A DNA stretch of 64,000 nt from UBA7672 sp041398245 (GCA_041398245.1 JAWKVC010000010.1:89071-153070), one strand, 5' to 3'; positions 1 to 8,906 are shown, counted from the stretch's first letter. Made by a program: numbers and translations. Notes: generated by a model from the sequence alone, not told the origin.

Positions 1-128
1 GCGTTCTCGTCGTTCGCAAGCGCGCTGCCCGCATGGGCCGCAACCCGGCGACGGGCGAGCCGGTGCAGATCAAGGCTTCCAAGAAGGTCGCCTTCCGCGC
101 CGCCAAGGAACTGAAAGAGTCGATCTAA
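1..128 (+). CDS. HU-family DNA-binding protein, C-terminal part
   Basis: The reading frame is open from the left edge (first full codon at base 3) to a TAA at 126-128 and gives 42 residues. They contain RMGRNPATGEPVQIKASKK followed by VAFRAAKELKESI. This is the C-terminal DNA-binding arm (RNPxTGE) and last helix of HU/IHF-type nucleoid proteins, which bend DNA as dimers. The N-terminal half lies outside the window, so HU and other HU-like paralogues cannot be separated. A hairpin terminator follows at 161-186. Confidence 0.85.
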   Translation, partial: VLVVRKRAARMGRNPATGEPVQIKASKKVAFRAAKELKESI

Positions 129-159
129 CGACTCTGCGGTTTCACTGATCCGAAGATTG

Positions 160-187
160 GAACGCCCGGCAGCAATGCCGGGCGTTC
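160..187 (+). terminator. Hairpin terminator after the HU gene
   Basis: A perfect 10-bp inverted repeat (aacgcccggc at 161-170, gccgggcgtt at 177-186) with a 6-nt loop lies 33 nt after the HU stop. It is followed by a short pyrimidine-rich stretch (ctgctttcct) rather than a pure T tract. Confidence 0.65.
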
Positions 188-230
188 TGCTTTCCTGGCC
201 GGCGATCGCTCCGCCTGGCTGCGCAAACAG

Positions 231-256
231 AAAAGGCCGCCCGAGGGGCGGCCTTT
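231..256 (-). terminator. Rho-independent terminator of the bactofilin operon
   Basis: A perfect 10-bp inverted repeat (aaaggccgcc at 232-241, ggcggccttt at 247-256) ends in TTTT when read on the minus strand. It lies 28 nt downstream of the bactofilin stop. Confidence 0.8.
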
Positions 257-283
257 CCGTAAATTCGGATGTCGCCGGAAGGC

Positions 284-733
284 TTAGCCAGCGGCAGGCG
301 GAGCGGGCTGGTCCGCCATCGGATCCTGGGCGTGTTTCACAGCGCCTTCGAAGATCGCATTCGGTTCGATAGCCAGCGAAGCATGGAAGATGTCGCCACG
401 GACCTTGGCGCCCGTGCAGAGCTGGACCTTGCGGCCACGGATGCGGCCCTCGATCGTGCCGCGAACCACGACGGACTCGGCAACCACTTCGCCCTTTACG
501 GCGCCGGTTTCACCAATCGTCAGGGCCGAAGCGCGGACGTCGCCTTCGATCTGGCCGTTGATGTCGATCTCGCCCTGGCTGACGATCGTGCCGGTCATCT
601 TCACGTCGGCAGAGATAATCGACGGGCCTGAACGGGCGGCCGGCTGCGCACGCTTCACCGCGGGATCCGGGAGGATCGGCTTCGGCGCTTGGGGGGCCGG
701 TGTCGGCTCCGGGGTTTTGCCTCTAGTAAACAT
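284..733 (-). CDS. bacA: Bactofilin (polymer-forming cytoskeletal protein)
   Basis: This 149-aa protein has a proline-rich N-terminal tail (about residues 1-35), the short repeating beta pattern of the bactofilin (DUF583) beta-helix (GTIVSQGEIDINGQIEGDV... GTIEGRIRG...), and an Ala/Pro-rich C-tail. Bactofilins self-assemble without nucleotide into membrane-associated filaments that localise cell-wall enzymes. The ATG at 733 lies inside the last codons of the upstream M23 peptidase gene (stop 723-725), so the two are translationally coupled. In stalked and budding alphaproteobacteria such a pair (BacA-LmdC) controls stalk or bud morphogenesis. The family call is firm; the symbol follows the context. 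Confidence 0.9.
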   Translation of the reverse strand: MFTRGKTPEPTPAPQAPKPILPDPAVKRAQPAARSGPSIISADVKMTGTIVSQGEIDINGQIEGDVRASALTIGETGAVKGEVVAESVVVRGTIEGRIRGRKVQLCTGAKVRGDIFHASLAIEPNAIFEGAVKHAQDPMADQPAPPAAG

Positions 734-1940
734 GCTTGCCAGCCCTCAGGAATTTGAGCGGATCGTACGACTTACCGCGGAAGTATATCTCGTAGTGAAG
801 GTGCGGTCCCGTACTTCTTCCAGTTGACCCCATCGTGCCAACCTTCTGGCCGAGAGCGACCGTGTCGCCGACCCTCACGCTGATCGAGTTCATGTGCCCG
901 TATCGCGTGCGGAAGCCGCCGCCATGGTCGATTTCAACACAGCGTCCGAAACTGCCTTTTACCCCCGCGTAGACGATCTTCCCCGGCGCTGTCGCCACCA
1001 GCGGCGACCCGGTCGGGGCTGCAAGATCGGTGCCTTCATGGAACGCTGTGCCCCGTCCGAAGGGGTCGGTGCGGTAGCCGAAGCCGGAGGTCTCGCGATA
1101 GGGGCCTTTGACCGGGATGCCGAGCGGGATCGAGCGGAGGGCCTTTTCATAGAGCTGGGCCTCGTAGAGGCGGGCTTCGACCTCGTAGATGCGGCGCTCG
1201 AAAGGATCGGCGATCTCGTCGAGCGGAACGCCCTTGGCCGAGTAGGAGACCTGAACCAGCGGACCGCCCACTCCCGACTGCTCAAGCACACGCGAGGCGG
1301 GAACCCCGGTGAGACGGATCACGCCGCGGGCGGTTTCGGAACGCTGGACGGCTTCTTCCTCGAATGAGTCGAGCAACTGGGCCTGCTCACCGATCAGCTT
1401 GTCCGTGGGCGCCCGGAAGGCTCCGTCGCGGTCATCGTTGGCGGACCAGTCGGGGCGGCTCTGGCGGGGGTCGCCTTCCTCGATCGTCGAGTCGATCAGC
1501 ATGGTGGCGTTGGCGCCGTTCAGGACGATCGCTGACGCCGTGTCGCCGCCTTGCAGGCTGGCGAGCAGCTTCTTCAGCGTTTCATGCCGGCTCTTGGCTT
1601 CGGTAATGGCGAGGTTGAAGTCCTGAGTACGGGTCTCCAGCAGGGTGAGGGCGGTTTGCTCGGCAGCGCGGGCCTGGCGGAGTTCGCGCTCAAGACGGGC
1701 GGACTGTTTGTCGAGCGAGCCGCCGCCGCTGTCCATTCCCGGGCCGCGCAGCAGCACGGCGACGGTGGCGAACAGGCACCAGCCGACAACCAGAGTCGCG
1801 GCGCCGGCGATCATCGCCTGACGCCAGGGAGAAATGGAAACGTAACGCACCGAGCCGCCGCTGCGGTGGTAGATCTGCCTTTCGGGAAAAGCCTTTTCGA
1901 AGAAGGCCTTGGTCTTTGCCTTCAGCTGCTTGACCGCCAT
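723..1940 (-). CDS. lmdC: M23 family metallopeptidase, bactofilin-associated (LmdC-like)
   Basis: The 405-aa protein has a short cytoplasmic N-terminus (about residues 1-40), one membrane segment (about 41-63), a periplasmic coiled-coil region (about 75-130 and 190-270) and a C-terminal LytM/M23 domain. The zinc and catalytic residues are present: HEGTD (H301, D305), H349 and HLH (H380, H382). M23 enzymes cut peptide cross-links in peptidoglycan, and an intact active site predicts an active endopeptidase. The gene is the first of a two-gene operon with bactofilin, which it overlaps by 11 nt. In Hyphomonas a cytoplasmic N-terminal segment of the LmdC homologue binds BacA filaments; the basic N-terminus here fits that role (inference). 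Confidence 0.88.
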   Translation of the reverse strand: MAVKQLKAKTKAFFEKAFPERQIYHRSGGSVRYVSISPWRQAMIAGAATLVVGWCLFATVAVLLRGPGMDSGGGSLDKQSARLERELRQARAAEQTALTLLETRTQDFNLAITEAKSRHETLKKLLASLQGGDTASAIVLNGANATMLIDSTIEEGDPRQSRPDWSANDDRDGAFRAPTDKLIGEQAQLLDSFEEEAVQRSETARGVIRLTGVPASRVLEQSGVGGPLVQVSYSAKGVPLDEIADPFERRIYEVEARLYEAQLYEKALRSIPLGIPVKGPYRETSGFGYRTDPFGRGTAFHEGTDLAAPTGSPLVATAPGKIVYAGVKGSFGRCVEIDHGGGFRTRYGHMNSISVRVGDTVALGQKVGTMGSTGRSTGPHLHYEIYFRGKSYDPLKFLRAGKHVY

Positions 1941-2121
1941 TTACCTGCCCGATCAATCTCTCTACGCGCCAAGCCCCGCGCCGCCCCGCTGGATATCGCC
2001 CGGCGGGCACATGGATAACTCAGAAAACCGTACGCGCGAACCCCTGCAGGGCGCCTTTTTCGCGAGCGTGAACGCTGCAGCTTAAGCTCTCGTAAACCCG
2101 GCAAATGTGACCGCGATACGG

Positions 2122-2595
2122 TTAACGAAACGATGCCATTGCATCGAAGACTGCATCGGCATGACCGGGCACCCGGACGTTTCGCCACACCCGCTGAATC
2201 AACCCGTCCGGGCCGATCAGGAAAGTGGAGCGCACGATCCCCATGAAACGGTTTCCGTATAGCTGCTTCTCCTGCCAGACGCCGTAGTCGTTGCAGACCC
2301 GTCCGTCTTCGTCAGACCCCAATCTGACTTTTAGTCCATGCTTGGCGGCGAACGCCTTGTGATCGGCCATCGAGTCGCGGGAAACGCCCAGCAGGGCAGC
2401 GCCGCGCCGGCTGAATCGCGACTGCATGTCGCTGAAGGCGACTGCCTCCCGGGTGCAGGCATCCGTATCGTCCTTGGGGTAGAAGAAGAGGATCAATGTC
2501 TTTCCGGCATAGTCCTTCAGACTGACCTGACCACGAGGCGTGGCTGGCAGCTGGAATGCGGGTGCAGGGTCGCCGGCTTGGAGAGGCTGTGACAC
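2122..2595 (-). CDS. bcp: Peroxiredoxin, PrxQ/BCP family
   Basis: This 157-aa thioredoxin-fold peroxidase reduces hydrogen and organic peroxides with thiol donors. The peroxidatic cysteine is C47 in YPKDDTDACTRE, with the conserved T44. The usual BCP resolving cysteine five residues later is absent (V52). The only other cysteine is C101 in GRVCNDYG, so the enzyme is either 1-Cys or resolves in a non-standard way. Length is typical. It is transcribed divergently from the AsmA-like gene. Confidence 0.88.
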   Translation of the reverse strand: MSQPLQAGDPAPAFQLPATPRGQVSLKDYAGKTLILFFYPKDDTDACTREAVAFSDMQSRFSRRGAALLGVSRDSMADHKAFAAKHGLKVRLGSDEDGRVCNDYGVWQEKQLYGNRFMGIVRSTFLIGPDGLIQRVWRNVRVPGHADAVFDAMASFR

Positions 2596-2716
2596 AATCT
2601 GTCCGTGTTTTAGTGGTGTCAGGGATCATGGACTTCTATCGCCGTCCACGCTCCAAAGTGAAGCGCGCTCGCGCCGCTTTGCCGGCGACGCCGTGCCGGC
2701 GTCCGGGGGCGGCGCC

Positions 2717-5700
2717 GTGAAGGTTTCGGCCAAGATCCTGGTCCTCGAAATCCTGGCGTTCGTCACCTTCCTGATTCTCGCAGGGGTGGGCTTCCTTGCC
2801 TGGCGTCTGTCGCAGGGACCGATCGACCTCGAATTCATCCGTCCGCAAGTGGAACAGTCGCTGGCCGAAGCGCGTGGCGGCAGGCCGGTGAAGATCGAGA
2901 AGCTGGGGCTGGAATGGGTCCGGGACCGCGGCCGGGTCGAGGCGATCGCCCGCGGGTTCACGGCCCTCGACGCCGATCAGAAGGTGGCGTTCCGGGCGGA
3001 CCGGGCGATGATTGCGATCGACGCCGGATCGTTGTTCGCCTTTCAGGTGAAAACGCAGCAGCTGCGGCTGGAGGACGGTCAGGCGACTGTCGTGCGCAGC
3101 AAGGACGGCGTCTGGACGCTGGCCGATATCGAGATCGCCAAGGAGCCCGAGGCGAGCGACAAACCGTTCGATCCCGTGCGCGACATCAACTGGGCGACGC
3201 TGGCGACGCCGATCCGGGCGCTGATCTCCGCCGGGTCGTTCGAACAGGTGGAGCTGGCCAACTTCCATCTCGATGTCATCGACCAGAAGGCCGGGACGAC
3301 CTGGGGAGCCGATCCGGTCGATGGCAAATGGAAGGCGACCCGCGAGGGCGTGTCGCTTGAACTGGACGTGCGCCTAACGGGCGCACGCGAGGGCGAGCCC
3401 AACAAGGTCCGCATTGCGTTGGCGTCGGACGGAGAGGTTGCACGCGCTTCGGGCAAGCTGACATTCGATGGCGTTGATCCGATGTCGGTCGCGCGCATGT
3501 TTGGTTACACCGGCGATGCATTCACATCGGCCCGGTCTGCGAGCGCCACGTTTGCGGTGACAGCGACAGAACGGAGCGGGCTTCTCAACACGCAGCTGTC
3601 GTTGGCGGGCGTTGCGGGCGTAGTGAAACTCGGTGACGAGGATATCCAGGTCAGGGATCTATCCTTCTCCGGTTCCTATGATCCCGCGACCAAGTTCGTA
3701 ACCCTTGAGTCCCTGAACATCGACAGCGACCGTGTGACGGGCGCCTTCACCGGCGCGCTGGACGCCCGCGCTATGATGGCGGGGGACCTGACCCTGCCGA
3801 CCGATTTCGCGGTGTCGAGCGAAGCATTCACGCTGTCGCTTCCGGGGGTCTTTGAAGAGCCGGTGAAGCTGCATTCCCTTGCGGTGAACGGGCAGCTCTC
3901 GCCCGATCGCATGCACATCCTCTTCACCAACGTGAAGGCCGGCACAGGAGGAATGACCGCCACCGGATCCGGAGAAGTCTGGTTCGAAGGCGAGGGCGAG
4001 CAATTCGCTGTCGGCGTCAAGGCGAAGGCGTCATCGGAAGGAACCTTCACGCCGCAGGATGTGGTCGCGTTCTGGCCGGCCAAATCCGACGCTTACGCGC
4101 GTAGCTGGGTGAAAGCGAACATTCCCTCGGCAGTCGTGAGCAAGGCCGTGCTCGACATGGACTGGCCGCCCGGCGCGATGGCGAAGGGCTTCCTGCCTGA
4201 TGAGCATCTGTCGCTCACCTTCGAGGTCGAGAAGGCGACAGTGAAATTCCTGCCCGACTTCCCGGCGGCAACCGATGTGTCCGGAAAAGGCCACCTGCGC
4301 GGCAACAGCATTACCCTCGATGTTACCGGTGGCGTGCTGCAGACTTGGGAGATCGAGGAAGCGAAGATCGTGCTGCCGCAGTTCGCGCCAATGGGCGCCA
4401 TGGCGGACATCACCGTGCTGGGGCGCGGTCCGCTGATGGATCTGTTGCGTATCGTGGACGACAGCAAGCTCGACATCAGCTCGCGCTACGATCTGCAGAT
4501 CGGGCAGATCGCGGGGCAGGGCGGGATCAGCGTCAAGGTCGGCTATCCCATGATCCCGACCTTGTCCGAGAAGGACATCGTCTATTCGATCAAGGGCGGT
4601 TTCAGCGGCGTTCGCGTGCCCGACATCGCAGGCGATTTCGGCCTGGGCGATGGCAATGTCAGTTTTGAGCTGACGGAGAACGGGATCACAATGAACGGGC
4701 AAGGCCGTTTCGGGCCGGCCCCCGTCTCGTTCGAATGGCGTGAGCATGTTGGCGGCGATGACGGGCAAGCCGAACTCGTGGCGCGCGCACGAGCGACGCC
4801 CGACCTTCTCAACGCGTTCGGTCTCGCGGCGCGCAATTTCATGCAGGGTGAGGCTGATCTTGAGCTGCGCGCCTCCGGCCCGGGTGGGCGCAATTTCGAC
4901 ACTGTGACGGCGACGGTCGACCTTGAGCATGCGCAGGTCGAGTTCGCGGAGTTCGGTTGGCGCAAGCCGTTTGAAGCGGCGGCAAAGGGGACGTTCAGAT
5001 ATGGCAAGGATTCGACCGGCGCCATTCTCGCCGGCGACATCCGGGCGGACGGTCTTGAACTGATTGCGGAGGCCCAGCTTGATCCGGCCGGCATGGTGAC
5101 CGGCGTGGATATCGAGCGCCTGTTCTCGCGCGGCACAGTCGACGTGCGGGGGCGTGTGACGCGCCGCGAGGACGGCGGCTACCGTGCAAACCTCAACGGG
5201 CCGTTCTTCGATGCGAGCCCTTGGATGGACGCGATGCTCGACATGTCGGGCGATACTGTCACTGCGGTTGGCGGGCCCGGCGATCCGGGTCCGGTTCACG
5301 AACTGCAGTTGAACGCCGACAAGCTACGCGTGCGATCGGATGCCGACCTCTCGAATGTACGCATCGCCTTGTCTGTTGATGGCGAGGGTCCACGCAGCGG
5401 ATCAATCTCCGGCCAGATCTCGCGCGACAAGTATGTGAATGTTGCGATCAGCACGAACGAGGGGAAGCGCAACATCTCGCTGCGTTCGGACGACGCGGGC
5501 TTTGCCGCACGTGTCCTTCTGAAGGCCGACTACCTTGTTGGCGGCAAGCTCACCGTTGATGGATCGTTCGTTGGACCTGACGGCGACGCGACCATCCGGA
5601 TGACCGATGTCCGGCTGAAGGACGCTCCGCTTCTGGCGCAGATCTTCTCGCTCGCATCGCTGCAGGGTCTCGCTGACGTACTGTCCGGCGAGGGCGTTCT

Positions 5701-6121
5701 CTTCACTGAGGTCTACGCCCCTGTGACCATTGTGGATGGCCGCATCGATGCGCCGGGTATGCGGGCGTCCGGCCCGGCGATGGGCATCACAGCGCGCGGC
5801 TGGATTGCTCCCGAGGCGGGCGAGCTCTCGCTCGATGGCGTGCTTGTGCCGTCGTTTGGCGTCAACTCGTTGCTGGGCGGCCTCCCCATCATCGGCGACC
5901 TGTTCGTGTCGCGGCAGGGTGAAGGCATGTTCGCGCCGACATATTCTGTACGGGGCACGTTTGCGCGCGCCCGTGTCTCGATCAATCCGGTCGCGGCTTT
6001 CACGCCCGGCGTGCTGCGCCGGATATTCGAGAACCCCACCGAGCCGCCCCCGGCGCCGGATGCGACATTGCCGGAGCCGACAGCGACGCCTTCACCGCCT
6101 GCTGCGCCGTCCAAGCCATGA
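2717..6121 (+). CDS. AsmA-like / YhdP-type large envelope protein (DUF3971)
   Basis: A 1134-aa protein with one N-terminal membrane segment (about residues 8-30), a long repetitive beta-rich body, and a C-terminal AsmA_2-like region containing LGGLPIIGDLF. It ends in a proline-rich tail. This architecture is that of the YhdP/AsmA family, inner-membrane-anchored proteins that bridge the periplasm and help move phospholipid to the outer membrane. I chose the GTG at 2717 because it gives a clean anchor. The frame stays open upstream to 2540, but that stretch overlaps the divergent peroxiredoxin gene and does not look like a signal sequence. A 30-codon ORF (2628-2720) ends in a GTGA overlap with this start. 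Confidence 0.82.
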   Translation: MKVSAKILVLEILAFVTFLILAGVGFLAWRLSQGPIDLEFIRPQVEQSLAEARGGRPVKIEKLGLEWVRDRGRVEAIARGFTALDADQKVAFRADRAMIAIDAGSLFAFQVKTQQLRLEDGQATVVRSKDGVWTLADIEIAKEPEASDKPFDPVRDINWATLATPIRALISAGSFEQVELANFHLDVIDQKAGTTWGADPVDGKWKATREGVSLELDVRLTGAREGEPNKVRIALASDGEVARASGKLTFDGVDPMSVARMFGYTGDAFTSARSASATFAVTATERSGLLNTQLSLAGVAGVVKLGDEDIQVRDLSFSGSYDPATKFVTLESLNIDSDRVTGAFTGALDARAMMAGDLTLPTDFAVSSEAFTLSLPGVFEEPVKLHSLAVNGQLSPDRMHILFTNVKAGTGGMTATGSGEVWFEGEGEQFAVGVKAKASSEGTFTPQDVVAFWPAKSDAYARSWVKANIPSAVVSKAVLDMDWPPGAMAKGFLPDEHLSLTFEVEKATVKFLPDFPAATDVSGKGHLRGNSITLDVTGGVLQTWEIEEAKIVLPQFAPMGAMADITVLGRGPLMDLLRIVDDSKLDISSRYDLQIGQIAGQGGISVKVGYPMIPTLSEKDIVYSIKGGFSGVRVPDIAGDFGLGDGNVSFELTENGITMNGQGRFGPAPVSFEWREHVGGDDGQAELVARARATPDLLNAFGLAARNFMQGEADLELRASGPGGRNFDTVTATVDLEHAQVEFAEFGWRKPFEAAAKGTFRYGKDSTGAILAGDIRADGLELIAEAQLDPAGMVTGVDIERLFSRGTVDVRGRVTRREDGGYRANLNGPFFDASPWMDAMLDMSGDTVTAVGGPGDPGPVHELQLNADKLRVRSDADLSNVRIALSVDGEGPRSGSISGQISRDKYVNVAISTNEGKRNISLRSDDAGFAARVLLKADYLVGGKLTVDGSFVGPDGDATIRMTDVRLKDAPLLAQIFSLASLQGLADVLSGEGVLFTEVYAPVTIVDGRIDAPGMRASGPAMGITARGWIAPEAGELSLDGVLVPSFGVNSLLGGLPIIGDLFVSRQGEGMFAPTYSVRGTFARARVSINPVAAFTPGVLRRIFENPTEPPPAPDATLPEPTATPSPPAAPSKP

Positions 6122-6125
6122 GAAA

Positions 6126-6151
6126 CGGCCCGCCGGGTTACCGGCGGGCCG
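6126..6151. terminator. Bidirectional hairpin terminator
   Basis: An 11-bp perfect inverted repeat (cggcccgccgg at 6126-6136, ccggcgggccg at 6141-6151) with a GTTA loop separates the convergent AsmA-like and SRPBCC genes. The minus-strand side continues into TTTCT. Confidence 0.75.
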
Positions 6152-6177
6152 CTCCATGTTCTTCGATCGAATAGCGA

Positions 6178-6702
6178 TCAGCCGGCTTCGGCCAACTTCT
6201 TCATGTTGCCCAGCGCGGCCTCGAACTGCTTTCTGCGGCCGGCCACATCAGCGTCCTTCGCGGCCTGATCGGCCTTGTCCGCGACATCGAGCATCAGCGT
6301 GTAGACAAGTTTCGATGTGTTGGCGTCGATCGGACGGGCTTCAAGGAAGCCGTGATAGAGGTTGTACCACTTACCCTCGACGGCTGGCTGCGTGTAGCCG
6401 TAGCCCATCTCCGACTTGGCGGTCATCACTTCGACGACCCGTCCTGCGATGACGCGCACCGAGCCGACTTCGCCCGTGCCGGACGTCACCTCGCATGGCA
6501 CGCCGCCGGTCGGCGTGATCCACTTCGAGATGTCGCAGTATCCGCCGATCTTGGCCCAGACTTCCGCGGCAGGCTTGTTGACCGTGATCTCCATCGGAAT
6601 GGAAACGTATTCCGGCTTGGGCCATGTTCCGCCCTGCGCGGAAGCCGTGCCGGCAAGGCCAGCCGCCAGCGCGGCGCCGGCCAGCAGTGAAATGATCTTC
6701 AT
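6178..6702 (-). CDS. Secreted SRPBCC-fold protein (polyketide cyclase-like)
   Basis: The 174-aa product has a clear signal peptide (about residues 1-22, ending ASAQ) and a domain resembling the SRPBCC/START-like ligand-binding fold (pattern EITVNKPAAEVWAKIGGYCDISKW). These proteins bind hydrophobic ligands in a deep cavity; the ligand cannot be told here. The ATG at 6702 is preceded by a good ribosome site (GGGAGAG). Upstream in-frame starts would destroy the signal peptide and overlap the kinase gene. It follows the histidine kinase on the same strand with a gap of about 150 nt. Confidence 0.75.
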   Translation of the reverse strand: MKIISLLAGAALAAGLAGTASAQGGTWPKPEYVSIPMEITVNKPAAEVWAKIGGYCDISKWITPTGGVPCEVTSGTGEVGSVRVIAGRVVEVMTAKSEMGYGYTQPAVEGKWYNLYHGFLEARPIDANTSKLVYTLMLDVADKADQAAKDADVAGRRKQFEAALGNMKKLAEAG

Positions 6703-6848
6703 TGCGTCTCTCCCTAGGTCCGCTCTTGCGGGTTCGCTCATGCGACGCCGCACCCCGGCGGCTTGCAGGGAGATCACATTACGAACGCGGAAAGCGCCAG
6801 CAGTTTTTCCAGCTGACAAAGTCACGAAAACGGGACTGTGGCTCGAAA

Positions 6849-8483
6849 TCAGGCTGCTTTTGTGTCCTGGGATGCGCACGTCCCCGCGCGATTTTCGAGG
6901 AGTTGCTCCAGCGTAAGGCTGCGGACCCGGGTGATTTCGCTCACCAGGTCGCGTTCGGCGATCGGCTTGGAAAGATAGCCGTCCATGCCCATCCCCAGAT
7001 AGCGCTCCTTGTCGCCGGACATGGCGTCAGCGGTCAGCGCGATGACGGGAATGTTGGCCCACGGCTCGTTCGAGGCGCGGATCGCGGCGATGGTCTGCGT
7101 GCCGTCCATCACCGGCATGTGGACATCGAGACAGACGACATCGAAGGTCTCGCGGCGCAGGGCCTCAAGCGCTTCCTTGCCATTGGTGGCTTCGACGATG
7201 CGCATGTTGAACGGGCGCAGGAAGAGCGAGGCGACCTGACGGTTGATCGGATGATCGTCCACCAGCAGCAGGCGCAGATTCTGGTTTCTGAGCTGCGAGC
7301 GCGCGTCGTCTTCGTTGACGGACATGCCCTCGCTGACGACGCGGTGTTTGGGCGCGGCTTCGCCAGCCAGGAATGAGAACGTGAATTCGGAACCGCGGCC
7401 GGTTTCCGATCTGACGGCAGCCTCTCCGCCCATCAGCTCGGCCAGCTTCCGGGTGATCGAAAGGCCGAGACCTGTGCCGCCGTATTTGCGCGAGGTTGAA
7501 TCATCCGCCTGCGTGAAGGGCGTGAAGAGGCGGGCCATTGTCTCTTCGTCCATGCCGATGCCGGTGTCCGAGACGCGGATTTTGACAAGATGCTGGCCGT
7601 CGGCCTGTTTCCGCGCCGTGACGAAGACCTCGACGCGGCCTTCCCGTGTGAACTTGATCGCGTTGGAGATGAGGTTCGAGACGCACTGGCGCACGCGGAC
7701 GGCGTCGAAGTTGAGGACCTGCGGCAGGTCGGCGTCCAGCGACAGGTAGAATTCGAGGCCGGCTTCTTCCGCCTTCGGTTTCCACAGACGATGCAGGCGG
7801 CGCAGGGTGTGGGTCAGGTCGGTGTCGGCGTTCACGATCGCGATCTTGCCCGCTTCGATCTTCGACAGATCAAGTACGTCGTTGAGCAGCGCCATCAGGT
7901 TGCGGCCGGAATCCAGGATGGTGGAAACCTGCTCGCGTTGTTCGGGCGAGAGATTTCCCATCTCCAGCACCTGCGCCATGCCGAGAATGCCGTTCAGCGG
8001 CGTGCGGATCTCGTGGCTCATGTTGGCGAGGAAAGCTGACTTGGCGTTGGAGGCGGCGATCGCGGCGGCTTGGGCCTTCTTCAATTCCTTCTCGCGCTGG
8101 CGCAGTTCAGTCACGTCAACCGAGATCGCAACCTTCCGCCCATCAGACATCGGGCGATAGGTGATCTGCACGATGCGGCCATCGGGCGTGCGCTGTTCGT
8201 AGGTGTGACCGTTTTCCGTGAAGGCGCTGTACTTCTCGACCTGACTGGCGACGTCCTCATCCGAGATGTCGGGCATGACCGCGCGGACGTTGTACTCCAG
8301 CGCTTCGGCATAGGTCCGCGCGCCGCGCGCGAAAGCTTCATAGAGATGGGGAAAGCGTTTCTCGGAAGCGGCGTTGTGCAGGATGGGCACGCCGTTCTCA
8401 TCGAAGATGGAGATGCCGTCCGGAAGGTTCTCGATCGCTTCAAGAAAAACCGGATCGACGTTCGTCATCGTCGTTGGCGACAT
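6849..8483 (-). CDS. Hybrid sensor histidine kinase / response regulator
   Basis: A 544-aa soluble two-component protein with no membrane segment. Domains in order: PAS-like sensor (about 10-125), coiled linker, HisKA with phospho-accepting H157 (NMSHEIRTPLNG), HATPase_c with N270/N274 and the DTGIG and GGTGLGL boxes, then a C-terminal receiver with D409/D410, phospho-acceptor D453 and K506. All key residues are present, so autophosphorylation and internal phosphotransfer are expected. A cytoplasmic signal is likely. No output regulator is adjacent, so a separate Hpt protein or partner is probable. A stable hairpin lies in the leader just upstream of the start. Confidence 0.9.
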   Translation of the reverse strand: MSPTTMTNVDPVFLEAIENLPDGISIFDENGVPILHNAASEKRFPHLYEAFARGARTYAEALEYNVRAVMPDISDEDVASQVEKYSAFTENGHTYEQRTPDGRIVQITYRPMSDGRKVAISVDVTELRQREKELKKAQAAAIAASNAKSAFLANMSHEIRTPLNGILGMAQVLEMGNLSPEQREQVSTILDSGRNLMALLNDVLDLSKIEAGKIAIVNADTDLTHTLRRLHRLWKPKAEEAGLEFYLSLDADLPQVLNFDAVRVRQCVSNLISNAIKFTREGRVEVFVTARKQADGQHLVKIRVSDTGIGMDEETMARLFTPFTQADDSTSRKYGGTGLGLSITRKLAELMGGEAAVRSETGRGSEFTFSFLAGEAAPKHRVVSEGMSVNEDDARSQLRNQNLRLLLVDDHPINRQVASLFLRPFNMRIVEATNGKEALEALRRETFDVVCLDVHMPVMDGTQTIAAIRASNEPWANIPVIALTADAMSGDKERYLGMGMDGYLSKPIAERDLVSEITRVRSLTLEQLLENRAGTCASQDTKAA

Positions 8484-8504
8484 GATCGGTACTGCCTCTC
8501 GTTC

Positions 8505-8531
8505 CCCGCGCCAGCCTTTTGCTGGCGCGGG
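8505..8531 (-). repeat. Strong inverted repeat in the kinase gene leader
   Basis: An 11-bp perfect inverted repeat (8505-8515 and 8521-8531) with a 5-nt loop lies 22 nt upstream of the histidine kinase start codon. There is no T tract, so it is not an obvious terminator. It could be an mRNA leader structure or an operator. Confidence 0.45.
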
Positions 8532-8748
8532 ACGCGTCCGGTCCCGCTATTCGCCGCTGTCATCCCCTGAGGGCAGAAGCGGCGCCGCGAGTGCAGCGCG
8601 TCTCCCTGCGACAGTTCGTACCCTGTTATCCCTAAGAAACACTGAGTCAGGCGTGGTTGTTGGTTAACAGAACGGCCCCCGACTTAAGGAAAGGGCGCGA
8701 GCGGCCTGTCTTCCCTCGGGATTGCCTATGTTGAGCCTGTGAAGGACT

Positions 8749-8822
8749 TGGAGCGGGTAGAGGGAATCGAACCCTCGTATTCAGCTTGGAAGGCTGCTGC
8801 TCTACCATTGAGCTATACCCGC
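8749..8822 (-). tRNA. tRNA-Gly (anticodon TCC)
   Basis: Read on the minus strand, the gene starts GCGGGTATAGCTCAATGG, has anticodon loop CTTCCAA (anticodon at 8788-8790), a T arm with GGTTCGATTCC, and a 3' acceptor strand TACCCGC. The discriminator is T, normal for glycine. The CCA end is encoded (8749-8751). Length is 74 nt. Confidence 0.95.
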
Positions 8823-8906
8823 AGAGCCGGACATGCAGCTAGCAAGTGCGGCGCTTCCACTCAAGAGGCCACCGAAGGGGCGGGCGCCGGAATTGGGAGG
8901 TGAGGA

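Noticed and set aside
4031..5299. A 422-codon minus-strand frame inside the AsmA-like gene
   Set aside because: Shadow of the real coding strand; composition biased to Arg/His and no domain.
8619..8634. Sequence matching 16 of 18 bases of the I-SceI homing-endonuclease site
   Set aside because: Last two bases differ and no intron, intein or homing gene is nearby; treated as chance.
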